Shown here: positions 1 through 10,659 of the stretch, in pieces
How positions within the stretch are numbered: the stretch's first letter is position 1
Layout: each line of letters opens with the position of its first letter
Source: Acanthosepion esculentum
Taxonomy: Eukaryota; Mollusca; Cephalopoda; Sepiida; Sepiidae
Direction of reading: 5' to 3'
Length of the DNA stretch: 64,000 bases
Assembly (NCBI GenBank): GCA_964036315.1
Contig: OZ038496.1
Span: 19,724,685 to 19,788,684 of the forward strand
Notes under the pieces: model-generated
The model's input: the letters and a program-made list of their open reading frames with translations, nothing else
Told to the model about the DNA's origin: nothing
The model's database searches: none
Translations under genes and position numbers: made by a program

Positions 1-74
1 AACGACAGAGTTTCACGCACAGTCCAATCTTCAGGTGTAGGGTCGTGCTACCGGTGAAGAAAAATGTATATTTA

Positions 75-432
75 TTAATATTTCTGTTCATGAGACCAGG
101 GTTCGAATCTCACCTTGGTCGATTTGTCAGGAAGGCGACTTCCTGATGTTATCGGACTGAGTCGAGGTCGATCCCAGCGTGCGGAACCTTTGGAAAGTGC
201 CTGAAAACCATACCACGTGTTGATCCAAGCCATGTGAATGAAATTGGGTAGACGGAACTCTTGTGGGCCGTCGATAGCTGTGCTAGCACGAAGCCACAAG
301 TCACTGTGGCCGAGGGCTTGAGCGTGCTGGCCTTGTTCAAACTGTTGATCATGCTAGATTACACGCTCTCTCCCAGAAACTGTAACCAAGGTCTACTCAA
401 CATAGTTGCAGTATAAACCACAAGTAGTTAGC
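75..432 (+). repeat. tRNA-derived SINE, head truncated
   Basis: This copy has an RNA polymerase III B-box (GGTTCGAATCT at 100-110) but its A-box region is lost in A/T-rich sequence. The body that follows matches the copies at 45297-45696 (+) and 51300-51785 (-). Shared blocks include the stretch around TTTGGAAAGTGCCTG, the block around CCATGTGAATGAAATTGGG, the block around GGCCTTGTTCAAACTG, and the end around CAGTATAAACCAC. It runs into a CA/TA microsatellite. The body resembles the broad tRNA-SINE group known from cephalopods and other molluscs; I did not assign a named family. No protein is expected, and the small open frames here are chance. Confidence 0.8.
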
Positions 433-439
433 CAGCTAT

Positions 440-476
440 TATATACACACACACACACACACACATACATACATAT

Positions 477-527
<51 letters not shown>
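440..527. repeat. (AC)n-(AT)n microsatellite
   Basis: A compound dinucleotide run, first CA then TA, directly follows the SINE and probably grew from its simple-repeat tail. Confidence 0.95.
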
Positions 528-529
<2 letters not shown>

Positions 530-1200
530 CACGCTTTTAGTAAGATCTGAAAAACGAAACATTTACATGCTGCCCTCCCCGGAGGATACTAAGCATTGTA
601 TTAAAAAGATCAACGATAACCTACATTTGATTGGCATTATATTTCAATAAAATAATTAATCAATTATATACATATAATCATATTACTATAAAGCTTATAT
701 TTAGTGGGGACACGTGCTTAAGTTAGAAATTTAAGTTATTTTTCGTAAGTTGATGGGGGAGGTAACATTAAGTTGAAGTGTGATCATAGTTGTCGGATCT
801 TTTTGGGCGGGCGTCTTAAGGGACTTTAAATCTGGTAACAATGTATTTGTGTTATGAAATGCTCACATACACGGGCACAAAATGAACTTGAACTATGGTA
901 AATCTTATACGAGTCTCATTTAAAATTTAAATTTTTTTTTGTCATGTTTATAGGCTTCATGATAATCATAAAAAGTGTATATCCACAAAAGTAAATATTT
1001 ATGAGTGATTTTATTCTGACTAAATGTTCTAAATGATGAAGATCTTGTCTCAGTCAAACTGATATACGTATGTACACAAAGTCTTTAAAAGGTAATGAAG
1101 TTTTAGACATGGATAACTGATAACTCGGTTATGGTAATATTAGCCGTTTCCTTATAAGGAAACATTCGACATTCATTGGCCGAGCAGCCAGTACTGTTGT
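530..1200. other. anonymous A+T-rich DNA
   Basis: No gene, RNA or recognisable repeat was seen here apart from short homopolymer runs. Confidence 0.5.
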
Positions 1201-1204
1201 TGGT

Positions 1205-1425
1205 TGAAGTTTATAAAACCTTCTCTTAAAATAATTTTTCAGGAAAATTGGTTTCTCAAGTCCAGTAGCTGTTATCGCACATTCCAGTATTGATTGGGGT
1301 TTCCTTCCTAACCTTTTGTTTGAAGTAGTGTGAAATGTCATTATCTTGATTATGACATTAAGTTATTTTCGAGTTCCATGTGATACCCATTTTAATTGTT
1401 GCTGCAGCTAAAAGTCTTCAGCTCT
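1205..1425. repeat. dispersed repeat A, copy 1
   Basis: This stretch aligns by eye with 50735-50905 and 52570-52760 in the same orientation. Shared landmarks are TTCAGGAAAAT, TCCAGTAGCTGTTAT, the GTTTGAAGTAGTGTG region and TTGTTGCTGC near the end. The family is not recognised. A 70-codon frame on the minus strand lies inside it but shows no known motif. Confidence 0.6.
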
Positions 1426-1429
1426 TCAC

Positions 1430-2815
1430 ATAGAAAACGATGCCGATTTGCAGCGCTATTTGTTTGTCAAAGAATTCTTCAGAATGACAAAAAATGTCAG
1501 CTTTGAGTAATATTAAATAAAACCCAATTAATTAAGTGTGGGGTCCAAAGTGAGAAAAGTTAATAAAAATGTTGACATGAGTCATCTTGAGGGCTTCAAA
1601 CAAAATAATTCAGCCAGTTGCTCCTCCTTTGTCATCTCGTCACAACTGTGGAATGTCTTTTTAAAATAACGTCAGATCTTTTATTATTAATATTGTTATT
1701 CTTTTAAGCTTAGTTAGTTGCTCAAGCTTCATTTCATTTGTGGTTGGTTTAAGTGGGGGGGGGGCATCCACAGCCCAAACTTTAGTTTTTGGTTCCTTTC
1801 CGAACAAAAATAAAAGTTGCCACCAGACGGAATCACAGGCGCAAAGTAACAGTAGAGACGGGTGGTCAAGTTGAGCTCGGTTCAATGGAGAAGTTGAATC
1901 AAATTCACTTGAACGGAATGATTACATTGTAGGGTGGGGCTAAAGGAAGACGGTAGTTCAATTTGAAAGACGATCTGCGATCTCAATTGGTTTGGAGGTG
2001 TTTCCCCAATTGAGCAATCCTTGTGATCACCGATAAAATATTTACGAAAGGGGGCGTTTTTGTATTTCCGACTTGTTGGAAGAATGACTCGTTGTAGCAA
2101 CATGGCCTGGACTGTCCTGTTGACGTAGACAGCGAGTCACTCAACCGTTACATGATGTGGGTGCGTAGTGGGGACGTCATATGGGACCCTAGGGACGTGG
2201 GTAGCGTTTGGAGTTAGGTTGTAAAAAGGCATTTCTAATGGGCGAAGCCCAATGATAAAAATTCGCACTTTTTGTTTGATGTCATGGCTGCTTTGTCCCA
2301 ATGTCGCTCAGCTCAGTTCGGCTGCTTCAGGAGTGAGCGAGGCCGATGGGGCACAATAGGATGATGGCGGGAGGGTGCCGCACTGAGGAGTCGCCAAGCA
2401 TGCGTAAAGAAAACCATTACAAGAATTAAGTAAACAAAATAAATAAATAAAATAATAACATTTTCAACAGATGACATGTATGAGCTATAGAGTACAAGTT
2501 CCGGATGGTGTGCGGTTGTGTGGAGAACTGAGTCTGATGTTGGCGGGGTGAGACGAGCGTGATATTGCATTGGAGAGGCTAGGGTTCGGAAAGATAGAAA
2601 ACAAATGCGAAGAATAATAACCAGCTGGCAGGAGTGTGTAAGGAATGGGAGGTTGAATGTTGCGGGAATCTGAAAGTTTTCAACCGTGAAACCTCATTTG
2701 GTGATGGGACTTTAATGAAGAAGAAGAAATAACGGCCATTGAAGATCGGCGTGATTTGTCATAGGATTTTTCTATTGTGAAGAATCGCCCGTCATGAATT
2801 GATTATTATTTTGTT
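1430..2815. other. anonymous DNA, CpG-containing
   Basis: No recognisable gene or repeat. 2100-2600 is less A+T rich than its surroundings and contains several CpGs. The 85-codon minus frame at 2313-2570 has no motif I can name. Confidence 0.45.
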
Positions 2816-2824
2816 GAGTAAACT

Positions 2825-3215
2825 TTTCTCATTGTAATATCTCCTCCCTTCCCATTCTTTTTCTTAATCTTTTCTTTTTTTATCCCATTTACCTCTTTAT
2901 TTAGTTTCAATATTTTCTTCTTCCTATTAAAAAAAAATCATTATTTTCTTTGTTTTAAAAATATTTTCTTTCTTTCTTTTCCTTTGAGTTTTCTTTCTTT
3001 TCGTTATTTCTTTCGTTTCCTTCTAGTTTTCTTTCTTTCTTTATCCTTTCCTTTTAGCTTTCTGCCTTTCGTTTACTTTTTCTTTGTTTTTAGTTACATC
3101 GTTTTTTCTAAATTTCTTCTGACTTTTCTTTCTTTTTTTCTCTTGCATTACAAAATCGTTATTTCTCTTTTTTCGTTTTGTAATTCATTTTACTTACGGT
3201 CTTTTTTTAATTTAA
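2825..3215 (+). repeat. pyrimidine-rich TTTC low-complexity tract
   Basis: The plus strand is almost pure T/C, dominated by TTTC and CTTT motifs. The 97-codon Phe/Leu/Ser-rich frame at 2984-3277 is a by-product of this composition, not a gene. Confidence 0.85.
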
Positions 3216-3279
3216 AAAAAAATGAAGAGGTATATACTATTTTAACGATTGATGTTTATAATTTTACACAATACTGAGC

Positions 3280-4105
3280 GATTTTTCTTATATGGTCGCC
3301 ATCTTTGTCTCTGGTGTTTAGCCTAAAGATAAACAAGGTTTCATATCTGACTGACGTTAATATTTCTCGAAAAAAATCTTGACTTTTTTACATTTTTTTA
3401 TAAGATCAAAATTAACAAAGTAAAACACAACAGATGAAAGTGACTTATAAAATAAACAGTTATTTGATTAACAAACAAGGAAATGGGTTGATTTTGCTGG
3501 TATTTCGCTGTTTATTCGCGTTGTTCTCTGAAAAAATATGACGAAGAGTGTCTTGTTATAACTTTTATTGATTTATTTGTATTAACTGTATTCACTGCTG
3601 CTATTTATTCAATGTAATAAAATTCGGTATCATTCCCCGTCTCTGAATTTACCGTTTGTATGAAACTATAAATCATAAAATCGTCAAAAGGTGAAACAAA
3701 ACTTTTTAAAAACATTTTTAGTCTCATCAAATCCGTAATTGCCGCCTATTAAATCATGGAGGCAAAGATTAATTAACCATAAAATTGCACACACTAAAAG
3801 GGTACCAAAGAAGGAAGCATAACCGTTTTTTAAATTGCTTTTGAAGGTTTTATACTACCTCGTGATCACATATTTGCAATAAAACTTAGAAAACAAATGT
3901 AAAAATGGTGTAAAACACTTGTAGAAAAATATTTATCTATTTTTATCCGCTATTTCTTTGAGTGTCGCAAATAAAGAAAGCTATGCCTCCTTTTCATTTT
4001 TTTAAAGACAAACTGACCAATCAAGAACGCTTCAGAACACCCGAAATTGTCTAAGTTCATTCCTTGTTCTCTTAAATTAATCCTTAGTCAGATTCTCACA
4101 ATTTC
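3280..4105. other. anonymous A+T-rich DNA
   Basis: Nothing recognisable was seen on either strand. Confidence 0.5.
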
Positions 4106-4109
4106 AACT

Positions 4110-4172
4110 AAACGTGTCTGTTTTAACACCTGGTACGATGTAGATTGTTTGAAGTAGCTATTGCAGATTTAA
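4110..4172. repeat. dispersed repeat B, left part, copy 1
   Basis: The stretch around TTTAACACCTGGTACGATG matches 9190-9245 on the same strand. At the 9 kb copy the left and right parts of the repeat lie about 90 bp apart; here the right part lies near 4850, so about 0.7 kb may have inserted or the parts are independent. Confidence 0.45.
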
Positions 4173-4404
4173 ATCAACCCACAACAAAGTAAAACGCGAG
4201 AAAGGTGTTTAAATATAAAAATATAATATATTTTTCTTTTCGTGTTTTTACAAACTAAATTTTTCTCAGCGGGTATGAGTGTTAAAGCTCTTCTGTTGAA
4301 GTTCCTTGTTTGTAGCTGTTTCTTAAGATGAAAAGAAATGCGATTTCTTTTTGTGCGTGTGTGTAAGTAAAAAAAGAGGCAAAGAGAAAGTGAGGAGGAA
4401 AGTG

Positions 4405-4490
4405 TAAGTCTCATATAGCTTGGCAAGTGTCACGTAGCTTGGCGAGGAAGAGTGCAAGTGTCATGTAACTTGGTGAGGAAGACGGATGAA
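4405..4490. repeat. short degenerate tandem repeat
   Basis: Three imperfect copies of a ~26 bp motif around GTGTCACGTAGCTTGG lie head to tail. Confidence 0.55.
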
Positions 4491-4844
4491 TGAGTAAGGT
4501 ATCTCTTTGAAGTTGTCGTCGTGAACTGATGTCGTATGTATTTGTCTGTATCTCTTTACTGGCTCATCAAGGGATCACGAAGCATATTTTTATTGTCGGC
4601 GGAGACGAGACCCGTTGGTTGGAAAATGTTAAATATTTCTTTTTAAAGGATTAATTTATTAACCAGAAGCATGGACGAATCCCAACTCAGAAACCTTTTT
4701 TTTATCATTTATGTTTGACCTTCTTGCTGTTTATTTTCACCTTCGACCCACATAAAAAGTAATTACTTGAAGTTCTCTTTAATGATATTGATAATTATAA
4801 TACAAAAACAGGTATATGCTTTAACTATCTCAATATTATATTAT

Positions 4845-4975
4845 GTTATGAACTTAAAATCAGTAACTCTAGAGGCCTAGTTGTTATCGGAGGTGGGCCG
4901 AGGGCATAGAGTGAAATTAACGTCGTCTCGGGGGCAACGGAGCATTAGTTTGGGGCCACTGGTTATCTTTTTCAG
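4845..4975. repeat. dispersed repeat B, right part, copy 1
   Basis: The stretch around GTAACTCTAGAGGCCTAG and GTTGTTATCGG aligns with 9330-9440; a more distant copy lies at 5620-5705. Family unknown. Confidence 0.5.
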
Positions 4976-4979
4976 ACGA

Positions 4980-5615
4980 TACAGAAAATTACATTAGATT
5001 TATTTCTAAAATAACTAATTTTTGAAAATAAAAAAAATGACTTCTTAAGGGATTTTAATACATGATGCAAGCAAACATGCACAACACATAACAGCAGCAA
5101 CCACAGAAAATAAACAAAATTTAAGCGCTTCTTTTTAAACTGATGAATGGAACCCGAATGAAAAATGACGGTTGAAAGGTGTTTCTATCATTTATCTCCA
5201 GATTTGAACAAGGATCTAATTGAAAGAACTAATTTTGTTTTCATAAACAAAGCAGGAAACTTACATTTTTTTTTCATTAAGTTTTGATTTTTTTTTAAAT
5301 GAATAAAGCATTAACAAGCAACATTTATAGGCTAAACTAAATTGAAGTTCTCAACTGCCTCCTGCAGATCTCTGTTCATGGCCCGCCAGCTCAGCAATAC
5401 GACCCAAGGAAAGCAATGATGAGGTAGTAGAGTTGTGACTGTAGGAAACGGAGACCAGAGTTTAACACCCCCAATGGATCAAAATAAATATCTATCTCCT
5501 AAACATTATGATGGTGTTTTAATTATGCTACTAACAACTATAACTGATAAAAGTTTTTTAAAAATTGATTTTTAGGGCGATTAAGTCGTTTTTCGGAAAG
5601 GTTCGGGGACAATGG
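4980..5615. other. anonymous DNA
   Basis: No gene or repeat was recognised. A slightly GC-richer patch at 5345-5460 has no match that I noticed elsewhere in the window. Confidence 0.45.
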
Positions 5616-5619
5616 TGAA

Positions 5620-5705
5620 AAAAGATAGTTTGCAGCTCTGGCTGAGAGGGCACAATTGTCTGACTGTGCTTATGGCATTAATTGAACTTAATCCGGTCCT
5701 GCGTA
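5620..5705. repeat. dispersed repeat B, right part, copy 2
   Basis: It shares the block GGCACAATTGTCTGACTG, the following TATGGCATTAATTG and AATCCGG with 9365-9425. Confidence 0.5.
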
Positions 5706-5709
5706 GAGG

Positions 5710-6500
5710 TCAAGGTGACGTGTGACTCTCGCCATGCATCCTGCCTTGAGAGATCGTATTTCTCTGTTGTCATTAATACAGTTAGGTATCATCTACAATT
5801 GCTCAATTTATGATCTTCCTGCATTGTTTTGTTAATGTCATCCTCATCAACTCATCTCTAACTTGATTCCTTGATGCGAAAATGAGAGACGTTGATCGCG
5901 CGGCATTTTACCCTATTCGTGTGTCACAAGCAGGAGAGAATTGGAAAGAAAACGGAGAAAGGCAGACGATAAAGTAATATACCAGCACTCAAATTACAAG
6001 ACCCTCTCTAGTTTAAAAAGCTGTAGGTTGTCGCCAGTTTGATGTAAACAAATTAAACTGTTTTTACTCTGACTATTGTCGCCGAAAGGTCTATTCTTTT
6101 ATTTGTTCTACTAAGCGATTGTTCTCTGGAAAAAAGAAGTAGAATTATAAAAACAATGGCAGGCTTTTACATAATTGCTAAATAAATAATGAAAATATAA
6201 ACCGTACAAGAAATGGTCATAGTAAAATTTCACCGTATTCTTAACTTGTATTTTCTCCTTATTCATGTCAGCTAATGGATGTAATTGTAATCTCATAGGC
6301 CTAAATGAAATTTGAATTACTTCAAGTTGAACGTGTTGTAAATCATTTAGCTCAAAATTTCTAGTTTAAGACATTGGTTATCAAAAATATTTTAGGAGTA
6401 AAGGTTTACGTATTGTAAGATGTATACACAATTGGATAGCACATTGAAAGTTGACACCCTTAAAGACCAAGGGAATGTCTGACGTTAAAAAGCCAGTTTT
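5710..6500. other. anonymous DNA
   Basis: No gene or recognised repeat. The minus frame at 6111-6296 shows no motif. Confidence 0.45.
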
Positions 6501-6507
6501 GAATTGT

Positions 6508-6765
6508 ACAGAAGGTCCTCGTGTTACGTCGAACTCGATGTACGGCGTTTCGTGGTTACGGCGCCATCTCCCATTATATAATACGTCGTCATGCGGCGCT
6601 ACATCTGGAAGACGGCGTTGTTTTTCACTGGCTGTGCGCCATATTGCATTATGCTACATTCACTATCTTATGTGCTTAATGTAGGTATGTTCCGACCTAC
6701 GTCGAAAATCAGGTTACGTCGCGCCGTAGGAACGGATCTCCGACGTAAGTCGAGGACCCCCTGTA
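6508..6765. mobile_element. CpG-rich MITE with ~24 bp inverted ends and TA target site
   Basis: The left end (TACAGAAGGTCCTCG, then TTACGTCG) is the imperfect reverse complement of the right end (CGACGTAAGTCGAGGACCCC followed by CTGTA). Both ends abut TA, the target duplicated by Tc1/mariner-type and some other cut-and-paste elements. The ~255 bp interior carries many CpGs and no transposase, so the copy is non-autonomous. The frames at 6451-6803 are fortuitous. The CpG density is far above the flanks, which suggests a fairly recent insertion or protection from CpG decay. Confidence 0.75.
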
Positions 6766-7120
6766 CCTCTTTAGTCCGTTGCATCGATAGCGGGATAGCA
6801 TAGTGCTTATCGATACCGGAAGTGCAATTGGCGTGCCGAAATCAAATTCTAGCCTTGGGAATCTATCTCTTCTTTTAACAATAATAGACTGGTCTCTCTC
6901 AGAAAAGTTTCTCGGAGACGGAAAACTTTGCATTCAAATGTCAGCCTGAAGAAGAATGGGTTACGTCAGGGTATCTTGCCTTAGACACACTCCTGCTGTT
7001 ATGATTGGAGTATATGTGGTATAGCTATTACGGATTTTAAGTTAAAAAGATTTAATTAAGTCCCTCGTTTTGTTTTCATCTTTGTGTATCTACGACTCTA
7101 ATTTTCGTGACTTGTTTGTA

Positions 7121-7528
7121 CAGGGTGCCCAGTAACAAAACGGCCTGTTTGTTATCATTGGTTTATCTTTCAGGAATAATTGACCTTGAATCAATTTCTT
7201 GAATATTTATTCGACTCTCGCGTAATTACTTAACCCTGATTAGTTCTTTTATGATTGAATAATTGCTGTTCGATCTTGTGATTCGTTATTTAAAAGTTAT
7301 TTGCAGACAACTTTCGTCTTTTGGTCTGCCCTTCTCGTATGGCTAAACAACTTACTGATTTTGAGCGTCAAGGTATCTTACTTTTCAAAGAAGAACATCC
7401 GATTTAGGGATTGAGGAAATGTGCAGAAATTCTTCCTGAATTTTTCAATCACATCAGTCGTCACCAGTTTTCAACGGATGTCTCGAGTCTTTCTGAATTT
7501 ACCGCTTTTATTTTTACTGGGCACCCTG
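7121..7528 (+). mobile_element. Tc1/mariner-like internally deleted element
   Basis: Terminal inverted repeats CAGGGTGCCCAGTAAC (7121-7136) and, at the right, its reverse complement around TTACTGGGCACCCTG (7514-7528). TA precedes the left end; the right flank reads CA, so the target duplication is imperfect. A start codon at 7339 begins MAKQLTDFERQGILLFKEEH, which looks like the start of a helix-turn-helix DNA-binding domain of a mariner/IS630-type transposase. A TAG follows at 7405-7407, and the same frame resumes with LRKCAEILPEF up to the right end. The catalytic domain is absent. This is a deletion derivative mobilised, if at all, in trans. Confidence 0.75.
7339..7500 (+). pseudogene. transposase N-terminal remnant
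   Basis: About 22 codons of an apparent transposase start (MAKQLTDFERQ) end in a TAG at 7405. The downstream in-frame residues (LRKCAEILPEF) could be the continuation of a helix-turn-helix. No DDE/D catalytic region remains because the element is only 408 bp long. Confidence 0.5.
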
Positions 7529-7557
7529 CATTAGTATTTGTTTGTTTTTTTTGTTGT

Positions 7558-7559
<2 letters not shown>

Positions 7560-7590
<31 letters not shown>
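7560..7590. repeat. (TA)n microsatellite
   Basis: Pure TA run just outside the right end of the mariner-like MITE, with A/T-rich flanks. Confidence 0.9.
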
Positions 7591-7591
<1 letters not shown>

Positions 7592-7594
7592 AAA

Positions 7595-8070
7595 AGTAAG
7601 TTTTCGTATAATGAAAATAAAATGAAAGAAATAATTCTTGTGTAGAAATCACAAGAACAGTTAAGTTGTTTAATAAGAACAAATTAATTTTGAATGAAGT
7701 AGTAATTAAAGCTCACTTTCATAAGATCTTTTTTGTTCTATAACTTAAGAAAGTGTGAGAAGTTAATACTCATTGACAAGGGTTTATGTAGTCAGAGTAG
7801 ATTTTGTGCGTACATACACTTATGAGGAAGGATAGTAGCAGAAGTTCACCACCTTTGACGAGTCTATCAAAATCTATCAATTCAATGGAAGAACTTGATT
7901 GAAATCATCCTAAACCAAAAGATACAAAAATGGTAAATCGAAGTTAAGAAATGCATGTCGCGCGAAATGAATGAAAACTGATGACTGATTATTGAAGTTA
8001 TTGGCGGTTATAAGAATTCAATGGTTCAAATAAAGCCTACATTTTTCTGGGAATAATTTTTTTTAATGAT
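7595..8070. other. anonymous A+T-rich DNA
   Basis: No gene or repeat recognised. Confidence 0.45.
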
Positions 8071-8072
8071 AG

Positions 8073-8073
8073 C

Positions 8074-8113
<40 letters not shown>
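8073..8113. repeat. (TA)n-(GA)n microsatellite
   Basis: A TA run passes directly into a GA run. Confidence 0.95.
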
Positions 8114-8116
<3 letters not shown>

Positions 8117-8337
8117 GGAGAATCTGGGAAAAGCTTTCTTTTTCCAGATAATAATACAATGCTTAATCGCAGTTATTATAACATTTCTTCGGGGCCAGAT
8201 TAGCTATTTAACAAATTGCGCACGTGTTTAGGGATTCCAAAGGAATGGGGTCACGACAAGGTGGGATTTATTTTGTTTTTTTGTTTATAGAGTATGCTTT
8301 GTAGTGACCAAATCACATTTGCATCAAAGGCCTAATA

Positions 8338-8428
8338 ATAGGCGAGTGTGAAACTGCGTTATCGAGAATTTGGTGTACTGAGTTCAATTCCCGCTCTATT
8401 CAATTTTGTTCACTTCACATGATTGATT
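8338..8428 (+). repeat. tRNA-SINE head fragment
   Basis: A B-box-like GAGTTCAATTCCC is followed by the TTCACTTCAC-type sequence seen after the B-box in other SINEs of this window (for example 36410-36500). The rest of the body is missing. Confidence 0.45.
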
Positions 8429-8439
8429 CGTTATTTTAA

Positions 8440-8778
8440 ATCTCATCTACCTTTTTCAGGTTATTTAAAGCGAGAAAATATTTTTAGATTGTCGCAAGCT
8501 TTTGGAAATAATAATGATTTACTGATACAAGTCTTACTAATTAACCTATAGCTAGAAGAAAAAGTGGATTCATATCCTTCCCAGGGATATTTGCGCATAA
8601 ATAAGTCTAACGAAATCAACTGGAATTGAAACTGCTCTCTGATTTCCTGTTACACCACTCGTACATTTAAGCTTACAGCAGCTGGTTTTCCTAAACGGTC
8701 ATCCATTGACTAGGCTCGATGTTACTTAACTTGTGATCGTGCGGAAACCGGTGTTTCTACGTGATATGCCCGTAAGCC
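8440..8778 (-). repeat. 5S rRNA-tRNA chimeric SINE
   Basis: Read on the minus strand, 8776-8668 is a 5S rRNA-like head with recognisable 5S blocks (AAACACCGGTT, ACGATCAC, AAGTTAAG, CAATGGATGACCG, GCTGCTGTAAGC). It is joined to a tRNA-Arg-like segment (GAGTGGTGTAACAGG as A-box region, CAGTTTCAATTCC as B-box region). A shared body follows, with landmarks TTATGCGCAAATATCCC and a TCTTCTAGCTATAGGTTAA block. Sister copies lie at 19195-19500, 31025-31180, 47510-47895, 56287-56590 and 58985-59170. A double Pol III promoter of this type is known from 5S-headed SINEs such as SINE3 and AmnSINE1. Confidence 0.85.
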
Positions 8779-8782
8779 AGTA

Positions 8783-8975
8783 ACCCTTTCCTCCAGCTAT
8801 GGTTTAAATAACAGGGCAGACTGGGCTCTCTTAAATCGAAGTGGCAACCGGTCTGGGAGAAGGAAAACTAAATTGAAGAGCCACGGGCTCCATCAGGTTA
8901 TCTTGGTGAAGACGCACCACTGCTACTGTGGTTGCAGTACATGTTACGATTTTAATTGGTTATGGGACTTTTGAC
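8783..8975 (+). repeat. 5'-truncated SINE body
   Basis: CAGACTGGGCTCT, the CGGTCTGGGAGAAGGAAAA block and the TTATGGGACTTTTGA end align with 36520-36710 on the plus strand. It abuts the 5S head of the minus-strand SINE, giving two SINEs head to head. Confidence 0.65.
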
Positions 8976-9164
8976 GAAAACTGCGTAAAAAAATTGCTGT
9001 GAAAAATATCCTATTTTGTCCCTCAAAGATATTTTGTAAGATGCTCAAACCAATAAAGGTGTGCTCTTATTTATTTATTTGACAAAACGATTTTATTTTA
9101 TTCGCGTTCAAAAATTCATGAATGTTCAAAACTTAAGTCCCCTTGACTCTCAGTTCTCCATCTT

Positions 9165-9440
9165 GTTCTTAGTCTTATAATATCAACGAAATATGGCTGA
9201 TTTAACATCTGGTATGATGTGGATTGTCTGAAGCATGTTCCTAACTTTCTCATTAATTAAATTACTTTATATTTATATAACATAATGAGTTAGATATTAT
9301 GACTATATGAATATATCGAGTTAGAAAATTAAAAGCAGTAATTCTAAGCCTTATTGTTATCGGCGGGTTGAGGAGGCCACAATTGTTAGACTGTTCTGAT
9401 GGTGTCAGTTGGCCGTAATCCGTTTGTGCACTTCTTGACC
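9165..9440. repeat. dispersed repeat B, most complete copy
   Basis: It contains both the left block (TTTAACATCTGGTATGATG) and the right block (GTAATTCTAAGCCTTATTG through GGCCGTAATCCG) that occur separately at 4110-4172, 4845-4975 and 5620-5705. Class unknown; it could be part of an LTR or a SINE. Confidence 0.55.
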
Positions 9441-9679
9441 GTAATGGTATTACAATATCTAATCCACCCATTCTTTGAGCTTCTTTATAACGATGTCGCT
9501 TTCTTTCTTTCCTTTTAACACGTTCTACATTGTTCTTTCTTTGCTTAAAAATAAAGGATTCTGAACAATGATTAATAGTCGCCTGTGATTAAAACCGATT
9601 CACACATCAAGCTTTTCTTATTGAAGAGAGTGGCTAGGCACCCAACAGGATTAAAAACAGGGCATGGCAAATGAACGTT

Positions 9680-9965
9680 CTTGTAGGGTCAACAGCCATC
9701 TAGCACTATTGGGTAGACCTGCTTCGTAGGTGTGTATGCAGCCAGTACGATGATGCCACGGCATCGCTTAGCGGTGGTTTTCCTAGACTGAAATCAAAGA
9801 CCAGGGCAGAAGGTTTCCTCAGGGGAATCAGACGAGATTTCAAGTTGAAGAACGTCTATGCATGAATGGATACCTATCCAGCTTTCAATCTAGACATGTG
9901 GGGTGAGCCGTCAGGTGCTCTGCTGCACAGCAACCCAATGACCACACCTGGCCAGGTGACGGATG
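9680..9965 (-). repeat. dispersed repeat C, copy 1
   Basis: On the minus strand it aligns with 23935-24060 (+). Shared blocks are CAGGTGTGGTCATTGGG, the TTGAAAGCTGGATAGGTATC block and CATTCATG. It is GC-richer than its surroundings. No coding motif; class unknown. Confidence 0.55.
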
Positions 9966-9989
9966 TTAAAACTTCTGATTAAGTTGGAA

Positions 9990-10655
9990 GACATCGAAAG
10001 TGAATCGTGCAGTTTTTTTATTTATTCCAAAATATCTACGATGTGTTCGTAGAAACATGCCTATTTTTCCTCCGTAATTTTAAGTGTTAATACCACATGG
10101 GAATCGCAGATTTCATGAGAATTTCGGGAAACATTCCTTTTTTTTTCATTTTGGGCTCGAAAAACGTCTCAGTTTATGATTATTATATACTAAGGTTATT
10201 CGAGTTCAAGACTAAAATAACATGACACTCAGTATAAGTCAAATGCTCAAAACTTGGACATGCGAATTTTGCGAAACAAACCATCGTGGCATGATAGGCG
10301 CTCCTAGTTAATCGGAACTTGATGAATCTGACCCTTCAGGGCAATGCGTTCGAATTCTCAGCCGGCGGACCCACTAAATGTCTCCTTTTTGTAATTTACG
10401 CCAAATATCACAAACTGTTTGTCACTTTTAGATTTGCCTACGAAAAGGTTATCAGTAACAGATATTCAGCTAAAATGTCCTCGTGGCAAATGGAGTGTTT
10501 CCTGTGAAACATTTGCCTTTGAGCACAAAATAAAAACACTCCTAAGTTAACATATTTCTGGTTTCTTCTGTGTATGTTTAAGGATTAAAAGGTTTGGCAC
10601 TCGCAAAAATATAAGGAAGGAAAAATAATATCACTACGGGGTTTTTGTCATTTTT
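9990..10655. other. anonymous DNA
   Basis: No gene. A weak B-box-like GCGTTCGAATTCTC near 10346 has no convincing A-box partner. Confidence 0.4.
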
Positions 10656-10659
10656 ACCT

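Noticed and set aside
2984..3277. 97-codon plus-strand frame
   Set aside because: Phe/Leu/Ser-rich translation of a TTTC low-complexity tract; no motif.
10319..10370. B-box-like GCGTTCGAATTCTC
   Set aside because: No A-box at the right distance and no shared SINE body downstream.
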